Shown piece after piece: positions 50,682-63,239 of a stretch of 64,000 nucleotides of DNA; the stretch's first letter is position 1; every line of letters begins with the position of its first letter. The stretch is from Chiridota heheva (lineage: Eukaryota > Echinodermata > Holothuroidea > Apodida > Chiridotidae). The DNA lies in the NCBI GenBank assembly GCA_020152595.1, contig JAIGNY010000143.1, positions 669,501 through 733,500 of the forward strand, written 5' to 3'. The position numbers and the translations under genes were made by a program. The notes under the pieces are model-generated. The model did not search any database, was not told the origin of the DNA, and saw only the letters and a list, made by a program, of their open reading frames with translations.

Positions 50682-52599
50682 GATTTATCAACACTTAGTT
50701 GAAACTTTCCAATAGAATGTGCTGAACAATGAATTCATGCCATGAAAGAACAGCCATACAATGAATTTTCTGCACTCAAAGAAAATCAAGTGAAGTGGTT
50801 TCTGGTATCAATGAAATCAAAACAATTGGTTTCTGCCATGAATGAAAATGATGGAATGTGAATCTACCTTGTATAGAGCTCAAACAATGAATGCTTAGCC
50901 TGAATTACACTGAAAACAGTGATGATCCTCAAGTGTTTAGAATGTAAATGGCAATACAGATCAACAGTGAGAAATAGATTGTTTGGGATTAAACTTGGTG
51001 GATCGAGGGTTTCTGAGGTAGATTGCATTCCGGTGGGGAATGAAGAGGGGCAGAGGTATGTGTTCTGCAGTGTGCTATAATTCTAGTTTTTGATGTATTG
51101 GTGCCCTTGGTATTTTCTTATGTAAATTGTTCTTTTAAAATTCTTTAGCATTATCATTTTGTAAAAGTTGCAGTAAATTTGAGTGCTTACCATCGAATTC
51201 TTTGAAGGAATAGGTTTCTAATAATTTCATTGGACAGTAAAGTGGGAAATAAACTGAAAGAATTACACAAAGATTTTGTGATGTTGGACTGGGTGGACAG
51301 TGGACTGTTCCCATAGAGTGAAAAAAGCTCCAAAACTTTATGCTGTTTTCAAAATTAACAAAAACTGATGTGCAAGATTTTAAAGCTATTTTAATCAGTA
51401 TACAAATTGCTATGCATCCATAGACCATAAAGATCTTTTGATGTTGTAGTCTTAATATGCAAATTTGTATGTAAGGTTGTATGTATGACCAGGAGATCCA
51501 CATATTAAGTAAGTCCATTGGTTTTATCCTCTGCCATGCATGGCTCTCTGTCATTTGAAACAGTTTTAATCTTTATGTCAGTCAAATTGTGTCATGCCTA
51601 CAAAATCAATTCAAAATATTTATTATGTGTTATTTCAGAACTAAAAGTGTTAGCTTGGAAATTATAAAGACTGAACTGCAGAGATTTGCTATGTTTATTT
51701 AATGACATAGAAATTATGATGTACATGTCCAGGCACTTTTCTTTTTTAATGGTACAATTTCACAGAAAATGAAGTCTTTTTAGAATGTGATGTCAATTGC
51801 AGAAAAACTTAAATGTCTTTTTAGGAAGCTACTGATTAGTTTGATACGTTATAAAAGAAGTATGGCACTTGCTCGCATTTGGCCTGAAGAGATTTGAGTT
51901 TTACAACAGACAATTTTATACATGAGAGTAGCCTAACTTATAATTTGAATAATTTTGCTGTTGTGTGGACATCTCAACGTGTAGAAGTAAAATTAGAGAA
52001 CTTTTAGTTTATTAAAACTCATGAAATACTAATATGTTTTAACTTGAGGCCCAGTGTATTGCAACCATTTATGTTTGTACAGGACTTTTTTACTGCATTT
52101 TAAAGATAGTTTCACAAGGCTTCATCAACAAATTGTAAGTTAAGTTGGAATAGAAACTTTGTTTTGATGTTGAATCATAGTTTATGGCTAGTTGGACATA
52201 GTTGATAATTATCACCAATATTAATATAAAAGTTACTAATCATTTCCGATGCTGACAACTTGACATGCTCATGTGCCTTGAATTTCAGGTTCAATGGAGT
52301 ACTCAGAAGATTTTAATTTGCATATCTTTTAAAGTAAATGTAGTAATATTTTAATTTCTCTGTTATCTGTATTATGGATAAAAACCATTATTGTATCGTT
52401 AACGGTTACCCAGGAATGTTACGAAATTAAACAATTCCAAACTGAAACATTGTGTTGTTACTGGGTTTTTTTTTTGAACAGTATTTTAATTTGACAAAGG
52501 ATTTAGTCAACTGGAGCCATTTTTGTAGTCAATTTGACCACAAAATGGTCAGAAGATTTGACCAAGCTGCAGTGGTCAACAGATTGACCAAGTGTTAAT
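50682..52599. other. No gene recognised
   Basis: No recognisable exon. A 139-codon minus-strand open frame at 51135-51554 has no domain I can name and no splice or codon evidence. Confidence 0.3.
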
Positions 52600-52760
52600 G
52601 GTCAAATTCGACCAAGTGAGGAGTGAATTATGCACCGATCCATATGTGGTCAATTTGACCAAGTTGACATGGTCAAAAATATTGACTACACTAACTTGGT
52701 CAAATTTGACCACATATGGTTCGGTGCAGAATTCACTCCTCACTTGGTCAAGTTTTGACC
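52600..52760. mobile_element. Foldback with ~66-bp arms built of TTGACC/GGTCAA motifs
   Basis: Arms 52600-52665 and 52693-52760 are inverted copies with about 90% identity, sharing ACCAAGTGAGGAGTGAATT and CATATGTGGTCAA. The 27-nt loop and both flanks (52510-52600 and 52760-52785) contain further GGTCAA/TTGACC words, some in small palindromes. The symmetric short open frames on the two strands mirror each other. Probably a MITE; the true outer ends are not clear. Confidence 0.7.
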
Positions 52761-52785
52761 ATATTGTGGTCAAATTTGACCATTC

Positions 52786-55700
52786 TTTTTTTAGAGTGTT
52801 GTTTTATAGTTGACACATAATTGACACTTTTAGTAAGAAGTTCCCCCCCCCCCCTTCCCCTCTAATCCTCCTTCCGGAATCTTTCTATGAAACAGAATGC
52901 TTGTTAAGCATTTTGAATGTCAAATCTAAATGTGACTGGAGTATTTTTCTACGAGGCTGTGAATGTCCTTGCAGGCTGTACAAAAATAACATATACAGTT
53001 AATTAAAAAAACCAGATGACATTACTTCATAGTGTGTGTATACCATTGAGCGCATGGAATTAAAACTTATTTACTTTGACAGCCACAAATTATAGTTTAA
53101 GAATGACCATTGGAAGCAGAATCTTATTAGACAATGACAATTATAAGCTTTGAAGTAATTATTTGAACTTTTTTTCCCTATATTGAATGCGAGTAAATGA
53201 AGGTGTGCATCCAATTTAGATGAAGCCTTAATAGAAGCATATTAGGCTTGGAAACAACTTAAAAGGAGTGTAAACAGATTTTGATTTAGCAACCAAATCA
53301 ATTTTAAAGGACTGGACATCTAGAGGCAACATGGTCTTAAAATATGATGTAAACCGTTAAAATAGCCAAAAGTTCCATAAAAATTGCTTAAAAATTGACC
53401 AATCTACTGCATTTTTAAATTTTAGCTGTTATTGCACCATAATCTGTGACATCAATGGAGGAAGGATCCTTCATTACCTTTTCCAAAGCCTTTATATTCC
53501 TCTGTCAATGTAGTTTGAAATAATATAGCATAAAGTTTTGGAACTTGGGCACATACTGAATCATGTATCTAGAAAAAGACATTCTGAAATTAACAAGTAG
53601 CTGAATTTGAAGAACAAAATCCTAAAGAATTACATAAAGATTTTGAGATGTGTTCCTTTTACTATATCACAATTTCTGGCACAAATTAACAAATTTTGAA
53701 ACTTTATTTGGTCATAACTTGAAATTTGAATAAGCCTTTCACAAAAATAAAAAATATTCTTCCTAGATTTCCATGCTCTTTCATATATCTTAAATTTGCT
53801 AGATGTCCATAGTCGTTTAAAGAAGTGGTTCATCATCATCTTTGTCATAAGCTTAATTTGGTTTTGGCAAAATGTGGATAAGATATTAGAAGCCCTGCAA
53901 TGAAGGGAATGGGAATGCACAACTATACAGAAGAACAGTGAGATGGAAGAAAGACGTCATGAGGGATAACCCATTATGACAACCTGTCTTGTACATTCAG
54001 ACGATTAATTTGCTTTATTAGTTTATAAGAATCTTCATGAGCTATGTAGTCAGGAGGATCATAATCTGATCCAGAACTGTACTTCCTGGAAAATGATTGG
54101 TTCCTATGAAATTTAAATGTTGTAAATGAGACTCACCTGTGATTGAATAATTCAACCTTTCCATGGACCGGTAAACTGAAGTGGTAGGTGAGAAGGAACC
54201 AGATATTGAAGGTTGTGAAAATGATTAAATGTGCAAGATACTGGTAAGTGTTTGAAATTGTCATGAAAATGATTAATTAAATGTGAAAGATACCATTTGA
54301 AATTTGTCATTATATTATTTATATGTCATTTTCATTCATTTGTAAGGAAATGTAACAATTAAATTCCATTTTGGGCACTGTCAATCTTTGTCATCTAGGA
54401 AAGACTTTCTTTCACTTTCTTACTAGTTAGCCTACATATTGTATTTGAAATTGACTTTTTTCATATACTTTCAGTATTATGAAGTGAACCCACTTCTAAT
54501 CTTTAACTGATAACAGTAAATTAATATGAGATAAGCATTCAAGAGGTGAATACCACAAAAATTTTTTTTTTAAATGACAATGTTTTTCCTCCTAGGAGAT
54601 ATACCATTACCTCTGAGCAACTTTTCTTATAATTTGATAATCCATGGGCTATATGAATATGAAACTAAACTATTTTTTTCAATAATGTAACCGTGACTTC
54701 AGGTAAGCTTTTCTTGCATAAAAGTGCTTTACTATCACTCTAAGAGTCTAGGTTTGTTTCTGGTGAGCCAGAGCATGTAGGTATAATATGACATGTGATT
54801 GAAAACATTGACAGTGATCCCAAGGAATGACACACATTAACAAGAAGCAGTGTGTGTTTTGGAGAATGAAATTAATAGGTTTTACAATTATTTATTTAAA
54901 ATCCAACAAATTGGCATTCACCCTACACTAAAAAAAAAACTAAACTTACTACTCAGGCTTTTTGACAAAGGTATACTGTAATTTAGCTGTACCTTAACCA
55001 CAACTTAACAAAGGCTTTCGCTAGGTCTACTCTGTATACATTAACACTGAATGCCGGTAATGTGCTCTTTGTTTTTCTGCAGCGTATAGGCCCTCGTCGA
55101 GTGGCGTGACAAACATAAAAAGACAATTTTTGAAGAATAAAATGCACATGGCTTGTTCAGTTGTTATGCTAGGCGAAAACAGTGCTTGCTACTAGGAAAC
55201 TGTTAGGCCTGAGCATGCACAAGTGATGTTACTGTTTAGGCCCCATTACATAAAAATCGGGGACCAGTGATAAATTAACGTAATGGCCAACACAGATAAA
55301 ATATTATTAACAAATATATATTTAACAGACGAAAAACATTGGCAAATGTCTGTTATGATAAAGTAGGCCATGCTTGAAACCGGAGAGTATAGTGATGGTA
55401 TCTTAATTGAAGAAGCTGAAGGCAACCTGAGCGACAGTGGCTTCAATTCCCAAACTAGCCTAGGTACTGCCACTGGCCATACAAATCATAGGAGCAGGCA
55501 AACTATGTCACATGTGACGTGACGTTGCCACTTGGCACCTCCGGCTCTCATTTAGGACCTCTGTAAGGCAGGATTATATTACTAACATCTCTATTCATCT
55601 GTACACAGGAATGTACTTATGATTGATATCGTGAATTTACTCGAGCGAGCAATACAAATTACCGACACACTGTTCCGTAGACGTATACGCGGTACCAGTA

Positions 55701-56019
55701 CACATGTAATAACGCACTACACTACCAAGGAAATCAGCTGATCAGTCAGCTGTTTAGGTAGACAAGCGCTGTTAATATTTGACTTGGAAATTCCGTATAT
55801 TTTCTATTATTTGGTAATTAAAACATAATCAAGATACAATAATCATTTTTGTCAACCAATTACTGCATTTTTAATCAAACGTGAATCCTAAATTTAAGGA
55901 AAAGTAAGTCTACCCGAACGTGCGACTAAGTAGACTTCTATATATGAATATCCAATGCGGATTCTTGCATATGCGCACGGTGTTTGCACGCTTTAATGAG
56001 AACCCACTTTGCCTCACTC
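52786..56019. other. No gene recognised
   Basis: A 3.2-kb AT-rich stretch with C-, A- and T-homopolymer runs. Possibly intronic or intergenic; no exon, tRNA or repeat array seen. Confidence 0.3.
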
Positions 56020-56057
56020 TGACGTCAAAGTTTGGTATCTACCTTATTATATATCTG
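56020..56057 (-). repeat. 38-bp dispersed sequence, copy 2 (inverted)
   Basis: Exact reverse complement of 43545-43582, 12.4 kb away. It begins TGACGTCAAAGTTTGG. Confidence 0.85.
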
Positions 56058-56870
56058 TGGGCAGTGTACAGTGAAAAGACCATGTGATGAGTGTGTATTA
56101 CGCTTACGCTTGCGTGCTTTTTTCTGGTACGCATGCTTGGAGAAAAGACAAAAAACTAAGGAAATGTTTGCGCAACACCTACAAAAGTAGATTCTTTAAA
56201 ATAGTCGGCGGATCTGTCGATCTTTGATTACATGAGTACACTCGCGTCAATCGTACATTTGGTTAGTCTGATTACGCAATACTCATGTTGTTTTTAGGCA
56301 TTTTGAGTCAATTTTATCAAAATATTATCTGTTTTTCTACTTCTGAGGAACAATTTTGCTTAGATAACCAGCCTTTTAAGTTTCTGAACATGCTAGCTAC
56401 AACGTAATCCAATCTTTGTAACATTTGCAGGTTATATAGGAAAGCCAGAGTTACTCAAAAAACAACTTTGAGATCATCGTTAATTTTGCACAGAGAAGTC
56501 AACTGCACTTTTCTCGTCTAGGTGGGCCTGAAGTTCATGCACCTAAGGAATTATATTTTATTTTTCTTGATGAACAAATATTTGATTTTGTTGTCGGCAA
56601 CATAAACACATTCTTTGATTTCTCCTCATTTTATCCATGATGAATTCACAGAAGCTTGATATTTTACTTATCAAGATAAATATTTTTGTTTCGGCAAAAT
56701 CGCGAATATCCCAAACTTCGTGCATCAATGATAAACCTATGCAACTTATAGCAGCTGTACCAGTTAAGCGTAAAAAAAGGCTTGAAAGAAAATACGGGAA
56801 GAAAACATTTGAAAATATCAATTTCCAAAGTGTGTATTCTTTGAGAATATGGCCAGCAACACTAAGCTCT
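56058..56870. other. No gene recognised
   Basis: An 84-codon plus-strand open frame (56637-56891) has a basic segment (KRKKRLERKYGKK) but no recognisable domain. I do not call it a gene. Confidence 0.3.
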
Positions 56871-57825
56871 AGTGAGCCACCATGTCAGTGAAGTGCTATG
56901 GGCCATTATGCAATGGGTATATATCACTGAAACAACAAACTTCCAATGGCTACCATCTTATTTCCTTACCTTGTAAACACGAAAAACTTAGTTCTCCGTA
57001 TTTAAGGAGACGATCCCGAATCAAATGATTATATCACTGAGTAAAACTTATGCGTTTATCAGTTGTATGACTCACCCCTATTACCTTTAGCAATGTCAGT
57101 CAAGGTGAGTCATTGACATATAAAATAGTGACTCAAATGTGCATCATTGTATTAAATTGTCAGTCACCAGAGTGACTCTGGGGCTGGTCAAGTTTCTTCA
57201 GACTCATTGACTTTGTACAGAGGGGATTGATTTGGGCTAAGTCTTTTCACAAAAAATGTCAGTAACCTTAGTGACTGAGGGGTACGTTAATGTACATGCT
57301 TTGTCCACCCACTTTTGTGCAATGATTCACCTTTCCTGGGAGTGTAATGATTCACCTTTTCTGGGGGGTGTTGGTGGTAAGTCACAATTGACAAGTTCGT
57401 TATTGCTAGAAATGTGTCAGAAACATTATTTTTTCGAAGTTTTGGCTTTGTGGTCTTTTACAGTAAAATTCCTGCGTAGAACTGAATTTTCTACGCTAAT
57501 CATTGTAATAACATACGCGAATATACACAAGTTAAAGAAAGAGCAACATGGGCTTGAAAATTTTACTGGTGTATTCCACGGGCGTATATAAAGCGCGGGA
57601 ATTGGATTGCACTGTATGAGCGTTGCAACGCGTACAATGGATAATGTAAGCAGCACGAGGGTAAGAAGTCAAAAATATTGCGCACGCTAATTCAGAAGCG
57701 AAGTTCATTTCATTTGGGGAATTAATGCAAATTTCTTGAAGTAAAAGTTTGTTGTTTCGGTGATGTTACATATCCGTTGTATAATGGCCCATAGCACTGT
57801 ATCTCACTGTATCAACATGGTGGCT
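56871..57825. repeat. Inverted pair GTGAGCCACCATGT / ATGGGCCATTAT framing ~0.95 kb
   Basis: Left: GTGAGCCACCATGTCAGTG then GTGCTATGGGCCATTATGCA (56871-56914). The right side is the inverted counterpart (about 57767-57825), with GTAAGCCACCATGTTGATAC then GTGCTATGGGCCATTATACA on the minus strand. Inside are several GTGACTC/GAGTCAC words (57070-57280). Could be an element with subterminal inverted repeats. Confidence 0.45.
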
Positions 57826-58774
57826 TACAAGTTTTGCACTGGATATGTTCCGTAAAGCATCCTTGCTTTTACGATGTAGCCTTGTTGGTACTTTGTTGAG
57901 GCAAAGGGTGGAGTTTGTGGATCTACATGTATAACTATTTGCTTGCACAAATTAAAATGTAGGTTTCTTTTCTAAGTATAGAAATATACTTTTGTTAAGT
58001 TTTTACACAATTGTCCAGTACAGATATAAATTTAAAGTTTTTTTTTTTTTTTAATTTCCAACTTTACAGAATTTGAGAAGTTGTTCTGAAAATCTCCAGA
58101 GGGAAGAGTATCCATGCAGCCCTAGCTGATGAACTTGAAAGACAATCAACAACGAAAAAACCGACACTTTATACATGTGTCTCATATGGTGACGATTCAC
58201 AATGACAGGTATACTTCATAAGATTTACTTCCTTCGATTTATATCGTAAAGCAACAGAGCATCATGTATCACAATATTTTTTTCTTTGTTATTTTTTAGT
58301 TATTGATTTTTTTTAAAGTTGGGATATTATTAATCATATTTGATATATGTGCATCAGAATTCCAGCTTTAAAATTGGAATTTTTTAATCATTGAACTTTT
58401 TTAGGGGTATTGTAAAGATAAATTTTCTTCATACATTCATGCAAAATTTATTAATTATTTAATAATTAAAAAATGTTCCATAATGATCCATAGGGTCATA
58501 GCAGAAATGTTGTTTAAATTTTAAAAGCTGGTAAATGGTTGCCTATTGGTAAATTGTTTTTGCTTGTACATTTATGTGAATTTTAACTGGTTTATGCAGG
58601 TTTTTGAGTTATTTTTTTTAAATAATGAGGAAATATTCAAACTTCATAGCTAGTAAAACTGATCATACAATTTTGATGACTGCAAAGAAATTTTGTCTGT
58701 TTGTTTGCTATTTAATTTGACTTGCTTGAAATGAATTTTCTACAAACTGGTCGGTATAATTTAACTCACAAGAG
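57826..58774. other. No gene recognised
   Basis: AT-rich, with homopolymer T-runs. Nothing recognised. Confidence 0.3.
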
Positions 58775-58875
58775 TAAGCTTGGGCGATATATCAATATTT
58801 CGATATTGACCCATATCGATATGGTCAATATTGAGCTCAAGGGTCATATCGATATACCGATATGTTTTCCACCGA
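58775..58875 (+). repeat. GGGCGATATATC-type repeat fragment
   Basis: CTTGGGCGATATATCAATAT followed by repeated ATCGATAT / CGATATTG words. Such GGGCGATATATCGATA termini are common in animal DNA-transposon ends. The partner end is not identified. Confidence 0.4.
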
Positions 58876-59680
58876 TATTGTACTATACATGAACTAATAA
58901 TGAAGTTAACATGACAACCAAAGATGCACCTTTCCTCACTATACAGCCACAAAAAGTTTGTAATTTGTAATGATATTAAAGTTGCAGGCAGTCAATAATA
59001 TTAAGAGTGGATTAAGTCATCAATATTTCAATAAGTATTACCTAAAATTATGTTCCACAGGCAGGAAATTCTTAATTCCGAACATACAGTACTGTACTCT
59101 GTATGTACAGGCCGCTATGGACATTGCGCAATAATGTAAATTATTTTTCATGATTTGCAACGGTTGAGCAATTACAATCAATGAGATTTTAAATCCTTAA
59201 ACATTGCATCTAAATTCCTCAAACGGAATACCGCATCCCCAAAATTATGTTGAAAAGCCCTTAATTGACACCTGAAAGTAGATTTTGTCATCAAAACTAA
59301 AAGATTTCATCCTCAAAACTAGAAGATATTTCCTACTAATTTGTCCGTTCACACAGACTTTCTGTACAGTAAGCAGCACAAGTACAAACAGTATGTGTGT
59401 GTAGATTTCTGAGCCCACTCGTCCGATTTTTAGTGGCAGAGGACATTTTCTATAAATATTTATTGACTTTTATGTCCATGAATGTCCATGTCTTTAAAAA
59501 AAGAGTGCAAAAATGATGCCCTTTCAGTAAGTAAAACAAGTGGGACCTAGTAATTAAAGCTAAAGTTGGCCCGTTTTCATTACAACTAGAACGGTAAATA
59601 TCGTCATGGTTCGCATGCCCATGCAAATTGACACCCATATCATATGACCCGGCCAATTATAAAAAGGCATCTCACACTAA
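58876..59680. other. No gene recognised
   Basis: Nothing recognised. Confidence 0.3.
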
Positions 59681-60357
59681 GTCCCACATGGCATCTCATG
59701 TCCCACATGACATCCCACTTCATGTCCCACATGACATCCCACTCCATGTCACATATGACATCCCATCCCATGTCCCACATGGCATGCCACAATATCTCCC
59801 ACATGGCATCCCACCCCATGTCCCACATGACATCCCACCCCATGTCCCACATGACATCCCATCCCATGTCCCACATGACATCCCATGTCCCACATGGCAT
59901 TCCACAATATCTCCCACATGGCATCCCACCCCATGTCCCACATGGCACCCCATCCCATCCCATGTCCCACGTGGCATTCCATCATATGACCCACAGGGCG
60001 TCCCATCCTGTGATCCACATGGCATTCCACCCTATGTCCCACATCCCATGTCCCAAATGACATCCCACCCCATGTACCACATGACATCCCATGCCTTGTC
60101 CCACATGGCATTCCACCATATCTCCCACATTGCATTCCATTATACAGTGTCTCACATGGCATTCCACCATATGTCCTACATGGCATTCCACCATATGTCC
60201 CACATGGCATCCCACCCTGTGACCCACATGGATCCCATCTTACATGTATGTCCGACATTAATCCAACCATATGTAGCACATGACATCCCTCTCCATGCCC
60301 CACATGGCATCCCTTTCTGTGTCCCGCATCAGTGGCTTCCCACCTGATGTCCCATGG
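59681..60357. repeat. 24-bp minisatellite, about 28 degenerate copies
   Basis: Unit roughly CATGTCCCACATGACATCCC plus ACCC, with CATGGCATTCCACCATATGT-type variants. Because 24 is a multiple of three, frames stay open on both strands (239 codons on plus, 184 on minus), giving octapeptide-periodic His/Pro/Met- or Gly/His/Cys-rich translations. There is no start context, splice site or codon signature favouring one frame, so I treat them as artefacts. Confidence 0.93.
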
Positions 60358-61834
60358 TTGTAAAGTGTGGCCTATATTTAACTGAGTTAAGCCTAGTAAA
60401 AGATAGTGTGATTTTCATGTCTGTTTACTGCAAATAAAAGCCTGGTCTGCTGCTTTTCATGTTGAATTTTTACTTGGGGTTTGTCTGTTGTTTTTTTTGG
60501 TTAGGCAGACAAAATTGTATGTATAAAAAGGGTACACTAAAATTACCATGTCATATCCTCATAACCTGATAATAGTACATTCCACTACAAAGAAAAATCA
60601 TTATACATGTGCCTGGAGTCAGAAAACATTAGGCAGGGTATTGTGTACTACAAAATGATATACAGGTATTCAGCTCACTAATATCTGGTACAAAATTAAT
60701 TTACATTGCAAAAATATTTGTACTCTGTAGTACAGTCAATGATTTTTAACAATCATACAACATAAAAGTTGGAATACTATTGCACTGTAATAATTTGTTC
60801 ATTGGATACGAAAGCAAAAACAAGGGAGAGCAGAAGTAAAGATTGTCTATCAATGACTGAATGAGAAGAAAATTGCATGAAGCAAAAGTTTCCTGTGGAG
60901 CTTTTTTATTTTCCCAACTTGAGAAACTTTTGCAAACAAATTGAAAGCAACTTTAATAAGTAATACACATAGAATAAAAAATGCAGGCTGCAATGCAATA
61001 CATAGGCCTATTCCAAAGAGTTTTATGATTATTCTTTAATTTAAACTTCATGAATTTAGGGCTTGCAATTGTTGGTAAATGATGTTGAACAGAAAAATGT
61101 GAATGAAACTGAAAACTTAATAGTTTATTAAAATATAAATAAAAGTAATAAGTGAGCAATTTAATCTACTGTATCTCTACCTATCTAAACAAGTTGGCAC
61201 TTAACTTACTTTTACTTTGTTTTATACACACCTATCTGCCAGTTGGTCAGTCTGTTTAGACTTTGTTTGATGGGTGTTTTGTTGATAACCAACTACAAAA
61301 CTAATTAGACCTAGGCCTATATTGGTCTCATGCCCACCCACCCTAGCTAACAATTGCAATGCTGCATTTCAAGCATGACCTTTTTATTATGACAGACATT
61401 CACAAGTCAATACCATGGTAATGTACATAGCCCTAACGTTATGCTACCAAATTGCAAGTGGTTTCACACAATGTAAGCCTTAGTTACACTAACGTTACTG
61501 TAGCCTGACTAGGCAAGACAATGACCCAAAATTACCCCGGCAACGCTTTTTGAAAGCAATAAATCGCTACATACATGTTTGAATAATATAAGATTTGTTA
61601 AGCAACTTATTCTTGTTCCTAAATAAAACTAAAATTATTGCCCATATTTGTCAGCGTTTACGTCGGTCAGTTAAGGTTAGACTAAGTAACGGTGTACATA
61701 CGACGTTAGCTAGCTTCAGACTGTTCAACAACAACGGGCACAATTAAAATAGCATATTATTTTGGGTTTACTGAAATTGTTCAAGACATCTACTAGTTTT
61801 AATCATTCATTCCTGATCAGAAAGGTTGTTCGCG
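60358..61834. other. No gene recognised; two TAGGCCTA palindromes
   Basis: TAGGCCTA at 61003-61010 and 61312-61319. No exon seen. Confidence 0.3.
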
Positions 61835-61922
61835 TAGTAGTTTTCTTAAAATATACTTATCAGTTAGGCCTAAATTAGTAGTTTTCTTAAAATATACTTA
61901 TCAGTTAGGCCTAAATTAGTAG
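61835..61922 (+). repeat. 41-bp perfect tandem duplication
   Basis: The unit starting TAGTAGTTTTCTTAAAATAT and ending TTAGGCCTAAAT is repeated exactly once (61835 and 61876), followed by TAGTAG. Each unit carries a TAGGCCTA palindrome. Confidence 0.95.
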
Positions 61923-62259
61923 GTGCGATACATGCTTGTCTACAATCTAATGCTGCACTAAAGTATTGTCGTCCTGCATGTACTATAAAAGGAAATCGTT
62001 GTTTTTGTGTTCTTGTTAGAACAAAAATGAGCGTTTATCTTAGTTAGAAAGACAAGTTATGATTAAAACTGATATAAATATTATTAAGTTTTGAAAGTAA
62101 AGAATTTCAATTTTTACTTTTTAGGGTAAATTTGCAGTTTGCCTATTTTGTATTGACTCTAATTATCAATGTACCGACATATCTACTGCCCTCACTTGGA
62201 ACCAACATGGGTGGAGGACGAACCAAAAAGTATCACGCACTGAGGTATAGAAGTTTCAA

Positions 62260-62545
62260 ATCTCGGCCTTCGGCCTATACGTAGTATAGGGCGAATGACG
62301 TCACGCTCTCTGATATTGCAATGACTGCATAGCGCGCGCCGCTAGCAAGCTGTGTGTACTGTACCAGTATAGAGGTTATGCAATACTACGTCACATTATA
62401 ATTGCGTACGCACTGTTTATCAGCGCGTACGCTGCACGTTCGTTGTACGGCGACATGTTGCGGTATACGCACGTACATAGACTGAGTGATACAACAATTA
62501 CATAAGCTGCATCTTTCTTAAGTTTAAAAAAGTAAATTCTTTAAA
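62260..62545 (+). promoter_or_regulatory. Putative promoter/5' UTR of the THAP gene
   Basis: A CpG-rich stretch by local standards (GCGCGCGCCGC, TGCGTACGCAC, GCGCGTACGC) directly upstream of the THAP start codon, with a CRE TGACGTCA at 62296-62303 and a half-CRE TACGTCA at about 62388. No TATA box at a fixed distance is evident. The transcription start is not identifiable. Confidence 0.4.
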
Positions 62546-62665
62546 ATGGTTCATTTTTGCATTGTCTTCGACTGTTCCTATCGAACAGATCCAGATAAAA
62601 GTCTACAATTTTATCGGGTTCCGACGGAAATCGTCCACCAAGGAAAACAAACAAAAGAAGTTTTA
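62546..62665 (+). CDS. THAP-domain protein, first coding exon (partial)
   Basis: ATG in good context (AAAATGG) opens MVHFCIVFDCSYRTDPDKSL followed by QFYRVPTEIVHQGKQTKE. This is the N-terminal part of a THAP domain: C-x4-C as the first zinc pair (residues 5 and 10), then the LxFYRxP segment with its invariant Pro. THAP domains are C2CH sequence-specific DNA-binding zinc fingers of about 90 residues shared by transcription regulators and P-element-type transposases, and they start at residue 1, as here. After QTKE the reading (VLVESITVRVF) stops resembling the family, so an intron or breakpoint lies near 62660; GAAGTTTTA there is only a weak donor. The rest (the second Cys-His pair) is not seen downstream, so this may be exon 1 of a larger gene or a fragment. 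Confidence 0.72.
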
Positions 62666-63239
62666 GTCGAAAGCATTACCGTACGGGTCTTTCATAGTCG
62701 GGGGCGGGGGGAATTTGTACCCGGCTGAAAACTAACGCGAAAAAACGCTATGAATATGTGAATAAACATTTTTAGTTGAGTAATAGCTTACAAGGAGGTA
62801 GAGGGAGGGTGGGGGCGAAGGCGCAAAATATTCAAGGTGATAGATTTGGGCCAACAAAATGCAGTGGCGCAGTAAGGGGCTTCGGTGAAGCTATTTAAAT
62901 AGGTCCCCAAAAAGAGACAACATTTATTACAGCCCCACCATCAGACCATACATGGTTGGGGCTGGGTTAAGCAATTTTTAATCTTTTTAACCCCAGACGC
63001 CCTAAAATGACAAATTTACGTAGATTCCATTTACATTTTTCTCCGTTTAATATTGACTATTAAATCTATCTTTTTTGGTGGGCATCTATCGTTTTTTTTA
63101 CCTATCTTTTATTTTCGGGCCCATCTATCTTATAGTTTTCAGTGGACCCGACTTATGAATGAAGGGCCTATTATTATAAGAAGAGACAGAAAGGAAGTCC
63201 CAATATATTCATCTTTTTGATGGGCCCGACATATGACTG
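62666..63239. other. Probable intron/intergenic; transposon-end-like CAGTGGCGCAG
   Basis: CAGTGGCGCAGTAAGGGG at 62862 resembles the terminal repeat of the AT-core family (see 5051). AGCCCCACCAT (62932) can pair with ATGGTTGGGGCT (62952). No downstream THAP exon is recognised. Confidence 0.35.

Noticed and set aside
51135..51554. 139-codon minus-strand gene
   Set aside because: No recognisable domain; a frame this long is possible by chance in a 64-kb window, and codon content looks non-coding.
52576..52813. Paired small genes on opposite strands
   Set aside because: The two peptides mirror each other because the DNA is an inverted repeat.
56637..56891. Small basic protein gene
   Set aside because: A single 84-codon frame with no domain, and no splice or promoter evidence.
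59628..60347. 239-codon His/Pro-rich protein
   Set aside because: The 24-bp repeat period keeps frames open on both strands, and the opposite strand gives equally long frames. No start context or splice sites.
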